Of a stretch of DNA of 64,000 nucleotides, positions 34,935-45,543 are shown in pieces. Numbering within the stretch: the first letter of the stretch is position 1; every line of letters begins with the position of its first letter. The notes under the pieces are model-generated. The model was not told the DNA's origin. It did no database searches and saw only the letters and a list, made by a program, of their open reading frames with translations. The DNA is taken from NCBI RefSeq assembly GCF_007828865.1, contig NZ_VIVK01000001.1, positions 682,001 through 746,000 of the forward strand, given 5' to 3'. Position numbers and translations under genes: made by a program. This DNA comes from Kribbella amoyensis (GTDB lineage Bacteria > Actinomycetota > Actinomycetes > Propionibacteriales > Kribbellaceae).

Positions 34935-34955
34935 GGGGTGAGCGCGGGGTGCGGG

Positions 34956-35032
34956 GTGCGCGGGTGCGGCGTGCGCGGGTGCGGCGTGCGCGGGTGCGGC
35001 GTGCGCGGGTGCGCGGGTGCGGCGTGCGCGGC
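34956..35032. repeat. 15-bp minisatellite
   Basis: The unit GTGCGCGGGTGCGGC is repeated head to tail at 34956, 34971 and 34986, then once more from 35001 with an 8-bp internal duplication (GTGCGCGG), and a partial copy from 35024. It lies between the 104-bp array and the end of the lipoprotein gene; pure G/C/T, probably a replication-slippage product. Confidence 0.85.
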
Positions 35033-35063
35033 AGCGGGTGGGGGGTGAGGTGCAGCAGGTGGG

Positions 35064-35867
35064 TCAGTTGGTGCAGAGGAGCATGGCGTCGAGGGCTACT
35101 TGGGGGCCGTAGCCGGAGCGGATGTCGGCTACCTGGAGGCGGAGGCGGTTGGTGCCGAGGATCTTGCGGTTGAGCCAGGTCTCGGTTTCCTGTGCCTGGT
35201 CGACGGTGCCGAGGACCGTGGTGCCGTTCAGCAGTGACACCCGGACCGTGCCGTCGGTGATGTTGCCGAGCCAGTTCTTCACCCAGGAGCAGCCGGCCGT
35301 GTTCACGTCGCCCCAGACCACGCCGCCCTTGTCGGCGAGCAGTTCGGCCTCCGCGCGCCGGGGTGCGTCGGCCGGCGGGGACACGGTGAATGTCGGGCGG
35401 CCCTTCCCACCCGAGGCGAGCAGCGGCTTCTTGAACATCCCGCGCCACACGTAGTGATGGAAACCGGTCGGTGCCGAGGCGGCCGCGGCGTACGGCGCTT
35501 GCGGGCCGATCGCCAGCCGGTACGTGCGGATCGAGCCGGGCTGGTTCGAGGAGACGGTGACCGTGCTTCCGGTCGACGCGGCGTGACCGATCTCCTGCCA
35601 GCCGGCGGTCGCGGACCAGCGCTGCAAGGCGATCCTGGATCCGGGGGCCGGGGCCGGGGTCAGTGTGCCGGTGACGGTGAGCGTGCCCTTGGTGTACTCC
35701 GTGGTGCGGATGCTGGTGATCTTCACCGCGCGGGACGCCGCCGCGTCACCGCTCTGCTGACTGCCGGTCAGACTCAGTGCGCTCTCCGCCGGTGCGACCG
35801 TGGCGGCGCAGCCGGTGAGCAGCAGGGTGGTGGACGCGACAAGACCGAGCAGAGGGCGCAGGCCCAT
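35064..35867 (-). CDS. Secreted lipoprotein with NPCBM-like C-terminal domain
   Basis: 267 residues from ATG 35865-35867 (GGGAG 8 nt upstream). The signal peptide ends in the lipobox LLTGCA, Cys about residue 19. An Ig-like segment follows (GTLTVTGTLTPAPAPGSRIALQRW-type region near 55-80, with GWQEIGHA), and the last 120 residues look like a sugar-binding jelly roll: TAGCSWVKNWLGNITDGTVRVSLLNG and ILGTNRLRLQVAD, reminiscent of NPCBM domains. Two Cys (WGDVNTAGC and the penultimate LLCTN) could pair. Anchored outside the membrane; likely binds carbohydrate, but no enzyme motif is present. Divergent from korA. Confidence 0.82.
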   Translation of the reverse strand: MGLRPLLGLVASTTLLLTGCAATVAPAESALSLTGSQQSGDAAASRAVKITSIRTTEYTKGTLTVTGTLTPAPAPGSRIALQRWSATAGWQEIGHAASTGSTVTVSSNQPGSIRTYRLAIGPQAPYAAAASAPTGFHHYVWRGMFKKPLLASGGKGRPTFTVSPPADAPRRAEAELLADKGGVVWGDVNTAGCSWVKNWLGNITDGTVRVSLLNGTTVLGTVDQAQETETWLNRKILGTNRLRLQVADIRSGYGPQVALDAMLLCTN

Positions 35868-36055
35868 GGTGAAAACTCCCTCGAGACCGGGGCGAATCCC
35901 GGGTTGATCACAACTTGATGAAGACACCATGCCGGGTCTCGCTGCGGAAGGCAAGCGAGCGACTCCGGACCGTCACACTGGAAGGTTGACCCGCCTGGTT
36001 CCACGTCCCCGTCCCAGGCTGTGGACCTCCAGGGCTTCCGCATGGTTCCGTACTA

Positions 36056-36085
36056 AGGGCGAACTAATATTGGGGTTATCGCCCT
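36056..36085 (+). promoter_or_regulatory. Candidate korAB promoter with inverted repeat
   Basis: AGGGCGA (36056-36062) and TCGCCCT (36079-36085) are inverted around a 16-nt centre that contains TAATAT (36065-36070), a near-consensus -10. It lies 60 nt before korA in a 278-nt gap shared with the divergent lipoprotein gene. A regulator bound to the arms would straddle the -10. No convincing -35 was found. Confidence 0.5.
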
Positions 36086-36145
36086 GACTGGGGGGATCGG
36101 CCTGACGTCCACCCGACGCCCGGCCGGCCCAAGCTCGACTTGGAG

Positions 36146-38134
36146 ATGAACAGAACAGTGACCATCGAGGTCAAGCAGCTCGACCGCGTGGTGATCCGCT
36201 TCGCCGGCGACTCCGGCGACGGGATGCAGCTCACGGGGGACAGGTTCACAGCGGAAACGGCATCGTTCGGCAACGATCTGTCGACGCTGCCCAACTTTCC
36301 GGCCGAGATCCGGGCACCAGCCGGAACCCTGCCGGGGGTCTCTTCCTTCCAGCTCCACTTCGCCGATCACGACATCCTCACGCCGGGTGACGCGCCCGAC
36401 GTGCTGATCGCGATGAACCCGGCCGCGCTCAAGGCGAACCTGCGCGACGTCCCGCGCGGCGCGACCCTGATCGTCGACACCGCCGACTTCACCGCGCGCA
36501 ACCTGAAGCGGATCGGGTACGACGAGAACCCGCTGGAGACCGGCGAACTCGACGGGTACCACGTCGTCGGGCTGAACCTGACCGGGATGACGGTGGAGTC
36601 GGTCAAGGAGTTCGGGCTGTCCCGCAAGGACGCGTCCCGGGCGAAGAACATGTACGCGCTCGGCCTGGTGTCCTGGCTGTTCCAGCGGCCGGTCGACTCG
36701 ACGATCACGTTCTTGGAGACCAAGTTCGCCGGCAAGCCGGACATCCGGGACGCGAACATCGCGGCGTTCCGGGCCGGCTACAACTTCGGCGAGACCGCGG
36801 AGGAGTTCTCGGTCCGGTACGAGGTGAAGCCGGCCGCGATGGCCACCGGTACGTACCGCAACATCTCCGGCAACCTCGCGCTGGCGTACGGCCTGGTGGC
36901 GGGCGCCCAGCGGTCGGGGCTGCCGCTGGTACTGGGCGCGTACCCGATCACGCCGGCCTCCGACGTCCTGCACGAGCTGTCCAAGCTCAAGCGGTTCGAC
37001 GTCACCACGATCCAGGCCGAGGACGAGATCGCCGGCGTCGGGGCGGCGCTGGGCGCGTCGTTCGGCGGCGCCCTCGGCGTGACCACCTCGTCCGGGCCGG
37101 GGATCAGCCTGAAGTCCGAGACGATCGGCCTCGGCGTGATGCTCGAGCTGCCGCTGGTGGTCTGCGACATCCAGCGGGCCGGCCCGTCCACCGGGATGCC
37201 GACCAAGACCGAGCAGGCCGACCTGTTGCAGGTGATGTTCGGCCGCAACGGCGAGGCCCCGCTGCCGGTGCTCGCGGCCCAGTCCCCCGCGGACTGTTTC
37301 GCGATCGCGGTCGAGGCGACCCGGATCGCGGTCACGTACCGCACCCCGGTGATCGTGCTCTCCGACGGGTACCTGGCGAACGGGTCCGAGCCGTGGCAGA
37401 TCCCGGTGATCGAGGACCTGCCGACCATCGACCCGAACTTCACCACCGAGCCGAACGCGGTCGGCGACGACGGACAGCCGAAGTACCTCCCGTACCTGCG
37501 CGACCCGGAGACGCTGGCCCGCGCCTGGGCGATTCCGGGCACGGCCGGGCTGGACCACCGGATCGGTGGGCTGGAGAAGGAGGACAAGACCGGGAACATC
37601 TCCTACGACCCGGCCAACCACGACCTGATGATCCGGACCCGGCAGGCCAAGGTCGACGGGATCGCGCGCAGCATCGACCCGGTCGTCGTGGACGACCCGG
37701 ACGGCGAGGCGAAGGTCCTGGTCCTCGGCTGGGGTTCGACGTACGGGCCGATCGGGGCCGGCGTCCGCCGGGTCCGGAAGGTCGGCGGCAAGGTGGCACA
37801 GGCGCACCTGCGGCACCTGAACCCGTTCCCGCCGAACCTCGGCGACGTCCTGAAGCGCTACGACAAGGTCCTGGTCCCGGAGATGAACCTGGGCCAGCTG
37901 GCGATGCTGCTGCGCTCGAAGTACCTGGTCGACGTCGTCTCGTACGCCCAGGTTCGCGGCATGCCGCTGGGCGCCGCGGAGCTCGCCGAGGTGATCGGCA
38001 ACCTGGTCGAGGAGACCGCCGGGATCGACGACGACGCCCGCGGGCTCGGGTCCGCCGCCGCCAACCTGAAGCACGGCGAGGCCCTCGCCGCTGACCTGAA
38101 CGGCCACCAGCACCAGTCGGAGGGAGCACGATGA
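36146..38134 (+). CDS. korA: 2-oxoacid:ferredoxin oxidoreductase, fused gamma/alpha subunit
   Basis: 662 residues. The first 190 residues are the gamma domain (RVVIRFAGDSGDGMQLTG, then LPNFPAEIRAPAGTLPGVSSFQ); the rest is the alpha domain with YPITPASDVLHELSKLK near 260, QAEDEIAGVGAALGASFGG near 285 and TSSGPGISLKSETIGL near 312. The DIQRAGPSTGMPTKTEQADL motif near 345 is diagnostic of the 2-oxoglutarate/2-oxoacid type. With KorB it oxidatively decarboxylates a 2-oxoacid (2-oxoglutarate is most likely) with CoA and reduces ferredoxin. ATG 36146 is chosen; TTG 36140 and GTG 36158 are possible. ATGA overlap with korB. Confidence 0.93.
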   Translation: MNRTVTIEVKQLDRVVIRFAGDSGDGMQLTGDRFTAETASFGNDLSTLPNFPAEIRAPAGTLPGVSSFQLHFADHDILTPGDAPDVLIAMNPAALKANLRDVPRGATLIVDTADFTARNLKRIGYDENPLETGELDGYHVVGLNLTGMTVESVKEFGLSRKDASRAKNMYALGLVSWLFQRPVDSTITFLETKFAGKPDIRDANIAAFRAGYNFGETAEEFSVRYEVKPAAMATGTYRNISGNLALAYGLVAGAQRSGLPLVLGAYPITPASDVLHELSKLKRFDVTTIQAEDEIAGVGAALGASFGGALGVTTSSGPGISLKSETIGLGVMLELPLVVCDIQRAGPSTGMPTKTEQADLLQVMFGRNGEAPLPVLAAQSPADCFAIAVEATRIAVTYRTPVIVLSDGYLANGSEPWQIPVIEDLPTIDPNFTTEPNAVGDDGQPKYLPYLRDPETLARAWAIPGTAGLDHRIGGLEKEDKTGNISYDPANHDLMIRTRQAKVDGIARSIDPVVVDDPDGEAKVLVLGWGSTYGPIGAGVRRVRKVGGKVAQAHLRHLNPFPPNLGDVLKRYDKVLVPEMNLGQLAMLLRSKYLVDVVSYAQVRGMPLGAAELAEVIGNLVEETAGIDDDARGLGSAAANLKHGEALAADLNGHQHQSEGAR

Positions 38135-39210
38135 GCACGGTCGATCTCGGCCTGCCGAGCCTGCCGGGCGGACTGCGCGGCGTCCCGGCCGCGGCCGAAC
38201 CGCAGAACCGCAAGGAGTACGTGTCGGACCAGGAGGTCCGGTGGTGCCCCGGCTGCGGCGACTACGCCGTGCTGGCGGCGTTCCAGGGGTTCCTGCCCGA
38301 GCTCGGGATCAAGCGCGAGAACGTGGCGATGGTCTCCGGGATCGGCTGCTCGTCCCGGTTCCCGTACTACCTGTCGACGTACGGCATGCACTCGATCCAC
38401 GGCCGCGCGCCGGCGATCGCGACCGGGCTCGCGGTGGCGCGGCCGGACCTGAGCGTCTGGGTGGTCACCGGTGACGGCGACGCGCTGTCGATCGGCGGCA
38501 ACCACCTGATCCACACGCTCCGCCGCAACGTGAACCTGAAGATCCTGCTGTTCAACAACCGGATCTACGGCCTGACCAAGGGCCAGTACTCGCCGACGTC
38601 GGAGCCGGGCAAGGTGACCAAGTCCACCCCGATGGGCTCGGTCGACAACCCGTTCAACCCGGTCTCGCTGGCGCTCGGCGCGGAGGCGACCTTCGTGGCC
38701 CGCACCGTCGACTCCGACCGCAAGCACCTGACCGAGGTGCTGCGGCAGGCGGCGGCGCACCGCGGCACCTCGTTCGTGGAGATCTACCAGAACTGCCCGA
38801 TCTTCAACGACAACGCGTTCGACGCCTTCAAGAACCCCGAGACCCGGGACGACGCGATCATCCCGCTCACCCACGGGGAGCCGATCCGGTTCGGGACCGA
38901 CGGCCGGCTCGGCGTGGTCCGGGACGGGTTCGCCTCGCTCGCGGTCCGCGAGGTGGCCGACCTGCCGAACGGCGAGGCCGACCTGGTCGTGCACGACGCG
39001 CACGCCGACGACCCGGCGTACGCGTTCGCGCTGTCCCGGCTGACCGACGGCGGCGTCCTGCACCGGGCCCCGATCGGGATCTTCCGCTCGGTGGAGCGGC
39101 CGGCGTACGACGACCTGGTCCGCCAGCAGGTGGAGACCTCGCGTGAGGCCCAGGGCGAGGGCGACCTGCAGCAGCTGGTCACCGGCGCCGACACCTGGAC
39201 GATCGACTAG
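38131..39210 (+). CDS. korB: 2-oxoacid:ferredoxin oxidoreductase, beta subunit
   Basis: 359 residues. It carries the Fe-S/TPP hallmarks: RWCPGCGDYAVL near 37-48, GIGCSSRFPYY near 70, HGRAPAIATGLA near 90 and the thiamine diphosphate motif VVTGDGDALSIGGNHLIH (GDG...N, near 110-127). A third set of conserved Cys occurs in YQNCPIFND. The start ATG overlaps the korA stop. Together they supply reduced ferredoxin, a plausible electron donor for the NADH-module-lacking complex I genes scattered in this window. Closed by a hairpin terminator at 39228. Confidence 0.94.
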   Translation: MSTVDLGLPSLPGGLRGVPAAAEPQNRKEYVSDQEVRWCPGCGDYAVLAAFQGFLPELGIKRENVAMVSGIGCSSRFPYYLSTYGMHSIHGRAPAIATGLAVARPDLSVWVVTGDGDALSIGGNHLIHTLRRNVNLKILLFNNRIYGLTKGQYSPTSEPGKVTKSTPMGSVDNPFNPVSLALGAEATFVARTVDSDRKHLTEVLRQAAAHRGTSFVEIYQNCPIFNDNAFDAFKNPETRDDAIIPLTHGEPIRFGTDGRLGVVRDGFASLAVREVADLPNGEADLVVHDAHADDPAYAFALSRLTDGGVLHRAPIGIFRSVERPAYDDLVRQQVETSREAQGEGDLQQLVTGADTWTID

Positions 39211-39227
39211 TCAGAGCAGCACCGGGA

Positions 39228-39257
39228 GGAGGAGCCGCGCACTCGCGTGGCTCCTCC
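39228..39257 (+). terminator. Terminator after korAB
   Basis: GGAGGAGCC (39228-39236) pairs with GGCTCCTCC (39249-39257), with CGCG also able to extend the stem inward, followed directly by TTTCGCGTTT. It ends the korAB transcript 18 nt after the korB stop. Confidence 0.8.
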
Positions 39258-39382
39258 TTTCGCGTTTCCGGGGGCCGAACGCGATCGATCAGGAATCGAG
39301 AAGCACGGGCCGGTACGCCCCGCATAGCTTGAAGTCATCGAGCCCGCCGACCGCGGCGGGCCCCAGCTTCAGGAGTAAGACC

Positions 39383-39733
39383 ATGACCGAAACCCTGGGT
39401 ATCCAGACCGTCCTGCACCCCGTCTCCGACCTGGCCAAGGCCAAGGCGACGTACACCGCGCTGCTCGGCATCGAGCCGCAGGCGGACAGCGAGTACTACG
39501 TCGGCTACCAGACCGGCGGCCAGCAGATCGGCCTGGTCCCGAACGGCGGGCCGCAGGAGATGGCCTCGCCGGTGGCGTACTGGCACGTCACCGACATCGA
39601 GGCGAAGATCGCCGAGGTGACCGCCGCGGGCGCGACCCTGAAGGACTCCCCGCGTGACGTCGGCGGCGGCCGGCTGGTCGCCACCGTGACCGACGCCGAC
39701 GGCAACGTCCTCGGGCTGCTGCAGGACAGCTGA
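39383..39733 (+). CDS. VOC (glyoxalase/bleomycin resistance) family protein
   Basis: 116 residues, one pair of beta-alpha-beta-beta-beta modules: TVLHPVSDLAKAKATYTALLG near 9-29 and AYWHVTDIEAKIAEVTAAGA near 68-87, ending in ATVTDADGNVLGLLQ. His in VLHPV, Glu/His equivalents and the acid in DADGN may form a metal site, though not all canonical ligands are obvious. Could be a lyase, dioxygenase-like enzyme or drug-binding protein. ATG at 39383 has AGGAG 7 nt upstream. Stands alone between korAB and the UvrA-like gene, in the same direction. Confidence 0.85.
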   Translation: MTETLGIQTVLHPVSDLAKAKATYTALLGIEPQADSEYYVGYQTGGQQIGLVPNGGPQEMASPVAYWHVTDIEAKIAEVTAAGATLKDSPRDVGGGRLVATVTDADGNVLGLLQDS

Positions 39734-39817
39734 GGAAGGACCCGGCACGGTTAGATTGAGCCAGGCAGGACCGATGGGGATCGCACTCGCGACCCAGTGT
39801 GAACAGATGGGGACGGG

Positions 39818-42208
<2,391 letters not shown>

Positions 42209-42238
42209 GGCAGGTCGCCGTCCGAGCTCTCGCCGGGC

Positions 42239-42619
42239 TCAGACGGCGATGACCTCCAGGTAGTCCTGGAGGCCTTGGAAATCCTTGGGGTTACGGGTGT
42301 AGAGCGCGGCCTCGTGGGTGGCGGCGGTCGCCGCGATCAACAGGTCGAACGCCCGTGCGCGCGGCTGCCGACCGGCCGCGCTCACGGTCGCCGCGATACT
42401 GCCGTACGTCCGGGCGACCGCGTCGGTGACGGGCAGCGCCTCGAACGCGCGCTCGATGGCGGACAGCCGGCGCAACCGGGCCGCGCGGATCTCCGTCGAC
42501 TTCGCGACCAGGACCCCGAAGTGCAACTCGGCCAGGCTGACCGTGCTGATCGCGAGCTCGGCATCGACGGGCTCGTCCAGGCCCTCGATCAGGATGCCGG
42601 TATCGAGCAGTGCCCTCAC
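42239..42619 (-). CDS. vapC: PIN-domain ribonuclease toxin (VapC type)
   Basis: 126 residues. PIN-domain acids are in place: Asp6 in ALLDTGIL, Glu in VSLAELHFG near 31, Asp in RAFDLLIAATA near 91 and a final acidic/Asn site in YTRNPKDFQGL near 110. VapC toxins are Mg-dependent RNases that cut tRNA or rRNA and are held inactive by the antitoxin. Its start lies inside the antitoxin stop (4-nt overlap), so the two are translationally coupled. LYTRNPKDF is typical of the actinobacterial subgroup. Confidence 0.92.
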   Translation of the reverse strand: MRALLDTGILIEGLDEPVDAELAISTVSLAELHFGVLVAKSTEIRAARLRRLSAIERAFEALPVTDAVARTYGSIAATVSAAGRQPRARAFDLLIAATAATHEAALYTRNPKDFQGLQDYLEVIAV

Positions 42620-42864
42620 CGGCGCTCCCAGGGATCGGCCAGATCCTGGTCGACCAGTTCACGATCGGTCTCCCACTCCGCGTCCGGCCGTGGGCTGAGG
42701 ACGTCGGCGACCTCCTCGTACCGGCGCCACTGGTCCCGTTCCGGCGGTCCGAGCACGGCGGCCGGACGGCCGGACACGGTGATCACCAGGTGCTCGCCGG
42801 CCTCGGCACGGCGGACCAGATCACTCGCGTTCTGCCGCAGTTCCCGTAGTCCCAGGGCGTCCAT
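42616..42864 (-). CDS. vapB: Antitoxin, Phd/YefM type, partner of the PIN toxin
   Basis: 82 residues. The N-terminal half is the DNA-binding fold of Phd/YefM antitoxins (LGLRELRQNASDLVRRAEAGEHLVIT..GRPAAVLGP; quoted in parts: RELRQNASDLV and ISGRP-like VSGRPAAVL). The C-terminal 35 residues are acidic and probably thread into the toxin. A perfect 16-bp palindrome 11 nt before the ATG is the likely autoregulatory operator. CGGAG lies near the start. Phd-type antitoxins often pair with PIN toxins in actinobacteria. Confidence 0.9.
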   Translation of the reverse strand: MDALGLRELRQNASDLVRRAEAGEHLVITVSGRPAAVLGPPERDQWRRYEEVADVLSPRPDAEWETDRELVDQDLADPWERR

Positions 42865-42874
42865 GGCTCCGAAA

Positions 42875-42890
42875 GTAGCACATGTGCTAC
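42875..42890. promoter_or_regulatory. Operator palindrome of the toxin-antitoxin operon
   Basis: GTAGCACATGTGCTAC is a perfect 16-bp palindrome ending 11 nt upstream of the antitoxin ATG. On the minus strand TACTTT, a possible -10, begins within its right arm, so binding of the antitoxin would block RNA polymerase. Confidence 0.75.
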
Positions 42891-42917
42891 CTGGACTCCA
42901 GGGATCGTCGAGCGGGG

Positions 42918-44165
42918 TCAGAGGAGTTGGCTGAGGGTGTGGATGACGAGGCCTACCAGGGCGCCGACGACGGTGCCGTTGATGCGGATGAACTGGAGGT
43001 CGCGGCCGACGTGGAGTTCGATCCTGGCGGCGGCTTCGCGGCCGTCCCAGCGTTCGATGGTGTCGGAGATGACCGAGACGATCTCGCGGCCGTAGGTACG
43101 GATGACGTAGCCGACGGCCTCGGCGGCGCGGGCGTCCACCTTGGCCCTGAGGTCGTCGTCGGTCTGCAGGCGCTTGCCGAGGTCCTTGATGGCCTGGGCG
43201 ACCCGGGTCTGCAGGGTGCTCCGCGGGTCGGCGATCGCGTCGATCAGGGCGATCCGGACGGCGTCCCAGACCGCGGTGAGGCTGGGGGCCAGGTCGGGGT
43301 GGGCGAGCATCCGGCGCTTGAAGGCCTCGAAGCGCTCCATCATCGCCGGGTCGTGCTGCAGGTCGTCGGCGAACTGGGCGAGCAGCCGGTCCACAGCCTG
43401 ACGGGCCGAGTGCTCCTGGTTGTCGCGGACGTCGGTCAGCCAGGTGAACATCTCGCGGTGGATCCGGTCGATCACCAGCGAGTCCACCCAGCGCGGGGAC
43501 CAGCGCGGCGCGCGCGGTCCGATCACGTCGGCGAGGGTGTCGCGGTTGTCCCGGACCCAGTCGTGCGCCTCGACCACGACCAGGTCGAACAGCGCGTGGT
43601 GGGCGCCGTCGTCGACCACGGACTGGAGGAAGTGACCGGCGATCGGGCTCAGCGGTTCCTCGGCGAACCGGGGCAGCAGCGAGCCGCCCACGAACGCGGT
43701 CACGTCCGCGTCACCGACCTTCGGCAGGACGGCACCGACGGTCCGGGCGCCCTCCGCGACGATCCGCTCGGCGTGGGTGCCGGCGGCGAGCCACTCACCG
43801 GCCCGGCGGCTCACCTCGGCGGACCGCATCTTCGTCGCGACCACCTCCTCGGAGAGGAAGTTCTCGGTGACGAACTGCTCCAGGCTCTCGGCCAGGCTGT
43901 CCTTGCGGGTCGGCACGATCGCGGTGTGCGGGATCGGCAGTCCGAGCGGGTGCCGGAACAACGCCGTCACCGCGAACCAGTCCGCCAGCGCACCTACCAT
44001 CGCCGCCTCCGCGGCCGCGTTCACGTACCCCCAGCCGCCGTCGCGGTGCAACGTGATCACATAGATGACCGCCGCGAGCAGCAGCAGCGAAAGCGCCACT
44101 CCTCGCATCTGCCGCAGCCCTCGACGCCGGACCACGTCCGCCGCGCTCAACGTCATCGTCGCCAT
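42918..44165 (-). CDS. DUF445 family membrane protein
   Basis: 415 residues from ATG 44163-44165; a TTG at 44175-44177 with GGGAG 4 nt upstream is an alternative. An N-terminal helix (GVALSLLLLAAVIYVITL, about 20-38) and a C-terminal helix (NGTVVGALVGLVIHTLSQLL) flank a long helical soluble part. Family landmarks: AAAEAAMVGALADWFAVTALFRHPLGLPIPHTAI-like region near 50-80 (in part GALADWFAVTALF and PLGLPIPHTA). The Trp-Phe-Ala-Val-Thr-Ala-Leu core is diagnostic. Biological role unknown. Located between the toxin-antitoxin pair and an MFS gene. Confidence 0.88.
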   Translation of the reverse strand: MATMTLSAADVVRRRGLRQMRGVALSLLLLAAVIYVITLHRDGGWGYVNAAAEAAMVGALADWFAVTALFRHPLGLPIPHTAIVPTRKDSLAESLEQFVTENFLSEEVVATKMRSAEVSRRAGEWLAAGTHAERIVAEGARTVGAVLPKVGDADVTAFVGGSLLPRFAEEPLSPIAGHFLQSVVDDGAHHALFDLVVVEAHDWVRDNRDTLADVIGPRAPRWSPRWVDSLVIDRIHREMFTWLTDVRDNQEHSARQAVDRLLAQFADDLQHDPAMMERFEAFKRRMLAHPDLAPSLTAVWDAVRIALIDAIADPRSTLQTRVAQAIKDLGKRLQTDDDLRAKVDARAAEAVGYVIRTYGREIVSVISDTIERWDGREAAARIELHVGRDLQFIRINGTVVGALVGLVIHTLSQLL

Positions 44166-44237
44166 GGTCCGATTCAACCAACTCCCTGGTGACGACGCCC
44201 GGTACCGCGGGCCGCGCGCCCCGTGGTCCGGCGGAGT

Positions 44238-45440
44238 TCAGGCGTTGGTGGCGACGAGGCGTTCGGTCCGGCGGTCCATCAGCCCGGAGACGACGGCGAG
44301 GACGAGCCCGGCGACCGCGAGCGCGGCCCCGACCCGGCTCGGCCACTGGTACCCGTACCCCGCGGCGAGGACGACGCTGCCGAGCCAGGCGCCGAGCGCG
44401 TTCGCCACGTTCAGCGTGGAGTGGTTCAGCGAGGCGGCGAGTGCCTGGCCCTCGTGCGCGACGTCCATCAGCCGGGTCTGCAGGGCCGGGATCAGGATGC
44501 TCGCCGAGAAGCCCATCGCGAACACCCCGATCAGCGCCCCCGGCTTGCTCTGCGCCAGCCAGCCGAACACCCCGAGGACGAGGGTGACGGCCACCAGCCC
44601 GCCGTACAGGCTGGGCATCAACGCGCGGTCGGCGAGGCGGCCGCCGACCAGGGTGCCGCCGGTCATGCCGACGCCGTAGACGGCCAGCACGATCGTCACC
44701 GCGGCCGGGCTGAAGCCGGCCAGCTCGGTCATCGTCGGGGTGATGTAGGAGTAGGTGGCGAACATGCCGCCGAAGCCGACCATGCCGACCAGCAGCGCCA
44801 TCCAGACCTGCGGCCGGGCCAGCGCGCTGAGCTCGCTGCGGGCGTTCACCTCGCTGCCGACCGGCTGCGGGGCGACCCAGAAGTACACCGCGACCAGGGT
44901 GAGCAGGCCGAGTCCGCCGACCAGCAGGAACGGCAGCTGCCAGCCGAGTTGCTGGCCGAGCAGGGTGGTCGCCGGGACACCGACGATGTTCGCGATCGGC
45001 AGGCCGACCATGATCATCGAGACCGCCCAGGCCCGCCGGTTCGCCGGCACCAGCGAGGCGCCGACGACGGCGCCGATCCCGAAGAACGCGCCGTGCGGCA
45101 GGCCGGAGACGAATCGGGCCGCCATCAGCAGTTCGTAGCTGTTGGCAACGGCCGACAGCACGTTGCCGAGCACGAAGACGCCCATCAACCCGAGCAGCAA
45201 CCGCTTCCGCCCGGTCCGCGCCCCGAGCGCCGCGATCACCGGCGCCCCGACCACGACACCGATCGCGTACGCCGAGACGATGTGTCCCGCGGTCGGGATG
45301 GAGATGCCGACCCCGTCGGCGATCTCCGGCAGCAGGCCCATCGTGACGAACTCGGTGGTCCCGATCGCGAATCCGCCGGTCGCCAGCGCCAGCAGGGCCA
45401 GCCCGACGTGCCGCGAGGCGGTCCGTTTGTCAGGAGTCAT
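44238..45440 (-). CDS. MFS transporter, AraJ/chloramphenicol-exporter type
   Basis: 400 residues from ATG 45438-45440; GTG 45450 is another possible start and no strong ribosome site helps to decide. Twelve membrane helices. The N-terminal motif GGFAIGTTEFVTMGLLPEIA and the loop GARTGRKRLLLGL identify the DHA1 subgroup that includes AraJ and Cmx-type chloramphenicol exporters. Probably a proton-driven exporter of drugs or sugars. The upstream gap, shared with the divergent flavoenzyme gene, contains two direct GTGACA copies 15 nt apart (minus strand), a possible regulator site. Confidence 0.88.
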   Translation of the reverse strand: MTPDKRTASRHVGLALLALATGGFAIGTTEFVTMGLLPEIADGVGISIPTAGHIVSAYAIGVVVGAPVIAALGARTGRKRLLLGLMGVFVLGNVLSAVANSYELLMAARFVSGLPHGAFFGIGAVVGASLVPANRRAWAVSMIMVGLPIANIVGVPATTLLGQQLGWQLPFLLVGGLGLLTLVAVYFWVAPQPVGSEVNARSELSALARPQVWMALLVGMVGFGGMFATYSYITPTMTELAGFSPAAVTIVLAVYGVGMTGGTLVGGRLADRALMPSLYGGLVAVTLVLGVFGWLAQSKPGALIGVFAMGFSASILIPALQTRLMDVAHEGQALAASLNHSTLNVANALGAWLGSVVLAAGYGYQWPSRVGAALAVAGLVLAVVSGLMDRRTERLVATNA

Positions 45441-45543
45441 CGAAGATGTCACGCCTGATTGTCACATCAACTACAGGCCGGCTCCGAATCCGCGGCGCAA
45501 GGTCGCGGCTGGTGCGGTCGCGGGCCGCGTGAAAGCATCCGGC

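Noticed and set aside
34176-35173. Long open frames on both strands through the 104-bp repeats
   Set aside because: The 104-nt period shifts frame at every copy, so no repeated peptide can be under selection; frames stay open only because the DNA lacks A/T-rich stops.
37440-38213. Arg/Pro/Ser-rich minus-strand frame opposite korA
   Set aside because: Antisense shadow of a strongly conserved enzyme gene.
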